A stretch of DNA of 64,000 nucleotides. Origin: Cystobacter ferrugineus (GTDB lineage: Bacteria; Myxococcota; Myxococcia; Myxococcales; Myxococcaceae). The notes beneath the pieces are model-generated. The model searched no databases. It had not been told where the DNA came from and saw only the letters and a list, made by a program, of their open reading frames with translations. Both the position numbers and the translations under genes were made by a program. Location of the stretch: assembly GCF_001887355.1 (NCBI RefSeq), contig NZ_MPIN01000012.1, positions 218,124 through 282,123 of the forward strand, in the 5' to 3' direction. Shown in pieces: positions 61,132-64,000 of this stretch (the stretch's first letter is position 1; every line of letters begins with the position of its first letter).

Positions 61132-62685
61132 GTGCATGCGAGCAATCAACCCTCTGATTCGAATGACGTCAGCTCTCGGGAGGGCTGTGAACCAAAGGTG
61201 GAACCGGTGTCCAGAAGCAGTTGGAAGGCCTTCCTCAAATGGTGGAATGACGCCAGGTATCGGAAATCAAAGGTGGACCCGGTCCCCAGACGCAGATGGA
61301 AGACCTTCTTCAAATGGTGGGATGAGTTTTTCGATGGGGTCGCGGCGTTCGCTCGGTCTCATCCGGTGTTCTCCCGACTCGGGGCCCTCGTCCAGTTGGC
61401 GGGATTCGTCGCCGCCAGCTACCTCTATATCCGCTACCTGGCGAGCAATGCGGGACAAGCCAGTCCGTCCCATGAGCCGATCAATTTGCTCGATTACTGC
61501 GCGACGATCTTCGCGCTCCTGCCGAGTCTGCTGGTGCTCGGTCACTTCATCGCGAAGCGCAGGCGCTCACCCAGGATCCACATCCAGACGATCCAGGAGT
61601 ACCTCCGCTTCCGGGAGAACATCTTCCGCAAGGGCAGACACTCGGAAAACAAACTCATTTCACAAAACTTCCTGAGGTTTCAGGACGAAAAAGAACTCGA
61701 CTCCCTCCTCCGCCCCCGGCCCAGTCAGTACCTGGTGAGCATCTGCGCCCTGGCCCTGTGCTTCCTCGTCCTCTCGATATACTCCGATGCCCTGCACGGG
61801 ATCCGCGGGACTCTTCCCGACAAGGGCGCGGGCGGACAGTTCTACGAGGAAGGGATCCGCGGGCTGGTGTTCACGGGTTACGGCGTCTACGTCTACACGC
61901 TCATCGTGATCCTTCATCGCATGCGCGCACAGACGCTCTCCACCGAGTGCTTGCTGGGCGCGGCGCTGAGGGTCATCACGATGATGGTCATTGGCTTCAT
62001 GGTGGGGGAGACAGGCCTCTTCCTCATGCATGCGATGCATGCGACCTCCAACGTCACGAGCAGTTCCTCGGAGGTGGACTCCAGCGCCATGGTGAGTTCC
62101 TCGATGGGCCTCGTCGTGTACTTCGCCATCGGCGCCTTCCCTTTCTGGGGATATGAGGCTCTGCGCGAGAAGGCACGGAAGCTCCTCCAGCCCAAGGCCT
62201 CCTCCGAGAAGATCCCGTTGGAGTACGTGAGTGGACTGGACGAGATGATCATCGAGCGGCTCGAGGAGCTTGGCGTCAGCAATGTCCAGCATCTCGCCAC
62301 CTATGACCCCGTCCTCCTGGCGCTCCGGACCAACTACCCCCTCAAACGGATCATCGATTGGATCGATCAGGCCATCCTGGCCGTGCACCTGCAGGACAAG
62401 ATCCGCTTCGCGCGGGAACTCGGCATCCGAGGTGCCACCGACTTGCGCCATCTCTACGCGGATATCCAGAAGGGTCGTCCCACCCGGTACTTTCGCATCT
62501 TCCGCCAGCGGTACTGTGCCCATTGCGGTCAGTTCAAGCCGGGCAGCGCCGAGGAGCGGGCTCGCGCCCTGCTCCAGGAACTGGCCAACAGGACCCAGTC
62601 CAGTATCGAAAGCATCCACGCGATCGGCGCGAAGCTGACGGCGGACATCCATGTCCTCCTGCTCGGCGGGCTCCAGCGGGAGTGA
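61132..62685 (+). CDS. Membrane protein with internal duplication and C-terminal helical domain
   Basis: 517 residues from GTG 61132 (GGAG six bases upstream); GTG 61096 would add 12. Near the N terminus a 25-residue unit (KVEPVSRSSWKAFLKWWNDARYRKS) is repeated imperfectly as KVDPVPRRRWKTFFKWWDEFF. Several hydrophobic helices follow (~85-105, 120-140, 200-220, 245-265, 285-307, 325-345). The soluble C terminus (~370-517) contains helix pairs like LDEMIIERLEELGVSNVQHLATYDP, reminiscent of helix-hairpin-helix modules, and CAHC. Function is unknown. No family was recognised. Confidence 0.75.
   Translation: MHASNQPSDSNDVSSREGCEPKVEPVSRSSWKAFLKWWNDARYRKSKVDPVPRRRWKTFFKWWDEFFDGVAAFARSHPVFSRLGALVQLAGFVAASYLYIRYLASNAGQASPSHEPINLLDYCATIFALLPSLLVLGHFIAKRRRSPRIHIQTIQEYLRFRENIFRKGRHSENKLISQNFLRFQDEKELDSLLRPRPSQYLVSICALALCFLVLSIYSDALHGIRGTLPDKGAGGQFYEEGIRGLVFTGYGVYVYTLIVILHRMRAQTLSTECLLGAALRVITMMVIGFMVGETGLFLMHAMHATSNVTSSSSEVDSSAMVSSSMGLVVYFAIGAFPFWGYEALREKARKLLQPKASSEKIPLEYVSGLDEMIIERLEELGVSNVQHLATYDPVLLALRTNYPLKRIIDWIDQAILAVHLQDKIRFARELGIRGATDLRHLYADIQKGRPTRYFRIFRQRYCAHCGQFKPGSAEERARALLQELANRTQSSIESIHAIGAKLTADIHVLLLGGLQRE
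61194..61318 (+). repeat. Imperfect tandem repeat, 75-bp period, within the 61132 gene
   Basis: The unit starting AAAGGTGGA at 61194 recurs at 61269 (period exactly 75 bp, 25 codons). The second copy is incomplete and diverged, so the duplication is not very recent. Each copy encodes a basic, Trp-rich amphipathic segment. Confidence 0.7.
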
Positions 62686-62736
62686 GCCCCAGTGTTTGCT
62701 GGCCCCGGGGTGGCTCTTGGGGGATTCTCCCGGCCC

Positions 62737-63255
62737 ATGAGCATCAATGGAAACTTCCGGCGGGTGAGCGCCGATCAGCTCCGCGACCTGCTCGCCTCCC
62801 CCGAGCAGGTGAATGACGTCGTCTATCCCCCCGAAGACGAGGACTCGGACGACGACACCTCCTCCAACGCCGATCACCTGCCCATGGAGAAGAACTGGCA
62901 CGGGCTGCACTTCCTGCTGACGGGAACGGCCTGGGAAGGCGCGTCGCCGCTGAACTTCATCGCCGCGGGTGGCCAGCGCGTGGGCGAGGAGGACGTCGGC
63001 TATGGTCCCCCGCGCGCCTTCACCCCCCAGCAGGTGAAGGACATCTCCCGGGCGCTCGAGGGCGTCGACGGGGAAGGGCTGCGCCGGCGCTTCAACGCCA
63101 GGAAGATGGACGAGCTGGAGATCTACCCGCAGGGCTGGTCGGACAACGACGCCGAGGAGTCGCTGGAGTCCCTGCTCGAGGACTTCGACGCGCTCCGGAG
63201 CTTCCTGCGCGAGGGCGCCGAGCAGGGGCAGGCCCTGCTCGTGTACCTGAACTGA
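62737..63255 (+). CDS. DUF1877 (YfbM-like) family protein
   Basis: 172 residues from ATG 62737. The family pattern is visible: MSINGNFRRVSADQLRDLLASPEQVNDVVYP at the start, KNWHGLHFLLTGTAWEGASPLNFIAAGGQRVGEEDVGYGPPRAFTPQQVKDISRALEG in the middle, and a helical C terminus (ESLESLLEDFDALRSFLREGAEQGQALLVYLN). YfbM-like proteins are cytoplasmic and of unknown function, and several are found next to toxin or effector genes. It lies 51 bp after the membrane-protein gene in the same direction. Confidence 0.85.
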   Translation: MSINGNFRRVSADQLRDLLASPEQVNDVVYPPEDEDSDDDTSSNADHLPMEKNWHGLHFLLTGTAWEGASPLNFIAAGGQRVGEEDVGYGPPRAFTPQQVKDISRALEGVDGEGLRRRFNARKMDELEIYPQGWSDNDAEESLESLLEDFDALRSFLREGAEQGQALLVYLN

Positions 63256-63274
63256 CGCCCCGCTGGAGCACCTC

Positions 63275-64000
63275 TCAGGCCCCGCCCGTGTCCCCGCCCG
63301 TGGTGGGGTGGGGGAAGACGGGCGTGCCGCCGGGGGTGGTCGGGTCGTGCGGGAGGCTGCCCCGGGGGCTGCGCAGGTAGACGAAGGGCGTGGCGAAGAG
63401 GAAGTTGCTCACCCGGGACGTGTAGATGTCCGCGTAGCGCTCCACCTGGCGCGCCAGGTGGCTCTTGTCGTTGCCCGCGCGGGTGAGCAGCCCCCAGACG
63501 GGGTTGGACAGCTCGCTCGCGGCGCGCGCCATGGGGCCCAGCTCCGCGTCGAGCGCTTCCTGCTGGGCGCGCAGCTCCAGGGAGCGCGCGTGCAACTGCT
63601 CGTCGCCCGGCAGCGACTCGTCGCGCGCGGTGTAGCCCAGGCGCCGCCGCTGCAACTCCAGCCGCACCTGGCACGACTCGGCTTCCAGCCGCTCCTTCTG
63701 CTGCATGCGCTCGGCGAGCCGCGCCTCGGTGGCGCGGAAGGAACTGATGGCGCGGATCTCGTCCTCCAGCTCGCGCAGGATGAGGGCGGTGCGCCAGCGC
63801 AGCGCGCTCTTGCTCACGTGCACGTCGCCGAACATGTGGTCGCCCACGTAGAGGATTTCATCCCCGCTCATGCCCAGCGACCGCTCCACCTCGCTCGCGC
63901 TGCCGCCGAAGTAGGGCACCCCGGGCTTGAGCGGCCCCGAGTGCGGACGCAACAGGCCCTCCTGTCCCGCCACCGTCACCACCTCGAAGAGCGAGGAGCG
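63275..64000 (-). CDS. HAD-IG family 5'-nucleotidase, C-terminal part (5' end off window)
   Basis: The minus-strand frame is open to the window edge, giving the last 241 residues. HAD motif IV is present in YVGDHMFGDV, preceded by YFGGSASEVERSLG, which matches cytosolic purine 5'-nucleotidases (cN-II-like, HAD-IG). A long coiled-coil insertion follows (FRATEARLAERMQQKERLEAESCQVRLELQRRR...). The end has LLTRAGNDKSHLARQVERYADIYTSRVSNFLFATPFVYLRSPRGSLPHD, the family's conserved tail. It removes phosphate from nucleoside monophosphates. Confidence 0.88.
   Translation of the reverse strand, partial: RSSLFEVVTVAGQEGLLRPHSGPLKPGVPYFGGSASEVERSLGMSGDEILYVGDHMFGDVHVSKSALRWRTALILRELEDEIRAISSFRATEARLAERMQQKERLEAESCQVRLELQRRRLGYTARDESLPGDEQLHARSLELRAQQEALDAELGPMARAASELSNPVWGLLTRAGNDKSHLARQVERYADIYTSRVSNFLFATPFVYLRSPRGSLPHDPTTPGGTPVFPHPTTGGDTGGA

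Overview
The window looks like chromosome of a myxobacterium, most likely suborder Cystobacterineae (Archangium/Cystobacter-like). This is inferred from the very high GC, third-position GC bias, many orphan and hybrid histidine kinases, a CheA-CheY fusion of FrzE type, a double-domain KaiC-like ATPase beside a CheY-like protein, a MYXO-CTERM-like protease tail, and a SitI3-like immunity gene. No rRNA, tRNA, CRISPR array, complete insertion sequence or replication origin was seen.

Layout. 1-4.8 kb: chemotaxis operon (CheW-like tail, protoglobin-type soluble MCP, CheA-REC hybrid, CheB). 4.8-9 kb: helical proteins of unknown function, a SEC-C zinc protein, a small ORF, a receiver protein and a SIMPL protein. 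9-14 kb: DUF2267-like protein, M64 peptidase, PEGA protein and a diacylglycerol-kinase-like protein. 14-22.4 kb: the most interesting region. It holds a Nudix/NrtR-type regulator, then a PP2C phosphatase and a zinc-ribbon protein kinase. After an accessory segment come a nicotinamidase-like hydrolase and a vWA (TerY-like) protein. Both transcription units start at a near-consensus sigma-70 promoter overlapped by closely related 39-bp palindromes. Together they look like a TerY-P-type PP2C/kinase/vWA signalling triad tied to NAD metabolism. The interrupting segment (17.5-20.4 kb) has lower GC, an orphan membrane protein, a degraded copy of the kinase 3' end and a frameshifted SitI3-like immunity gene.

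22.5-28.3 kb: sensor kinase, lipoprotein, lipoprotein isoaspartyl peptidase, zinc-ribbon thioredoxin, metallophosphatase and LpxL-type acyltransferase. 28.4-36.7 kb: M1 aminopeptidase lipoprotein, small ORF, large PAS sensor kinase, enoyl-CoA hydratase, PRPP synthetase and oligoribonuclease. 36.7-43.7 kb: CheY/KaiC pair, DUF3185 protein, subtilase, frameshifted MopE-like lipoprotein, MerR regulator with its alpha/beta hydrolase, and an AbfB-like lipoprotein. 43.8-53.8 kb: MFS transporter, a GAF sensor kinase, a three-gene overlapping cluster (REC-HK, REC-PAS-HK, TPR lipoprotein), FKBP isomerase lipoprotein, CAP-domain lipoprotein and CheR. 53.9-64 kb: small lipoproteins, trypsin-like protease, two paralogous small basic proteins, RDD membrane protein, zinc-ribbon protein, DUF2267-like protein, thioredoxin, LysR regulator, a membrane protein with an internal duplication, a DUF1877 protein, and the 3' part of a HAD 5'-nucleotidase running off the window.

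The genes are mostly single units or short overlapping operons. The main themes are signal transduction (CheA/B/R, five histidine kinases, several receivers, a Ser/Thr kinase-phosphatase pair) and secreted or lipid-anchored hydrolases, as expected for a predatory, gliding delta-proteobacterium. All family assignments come from reading the sequence, without database searches.
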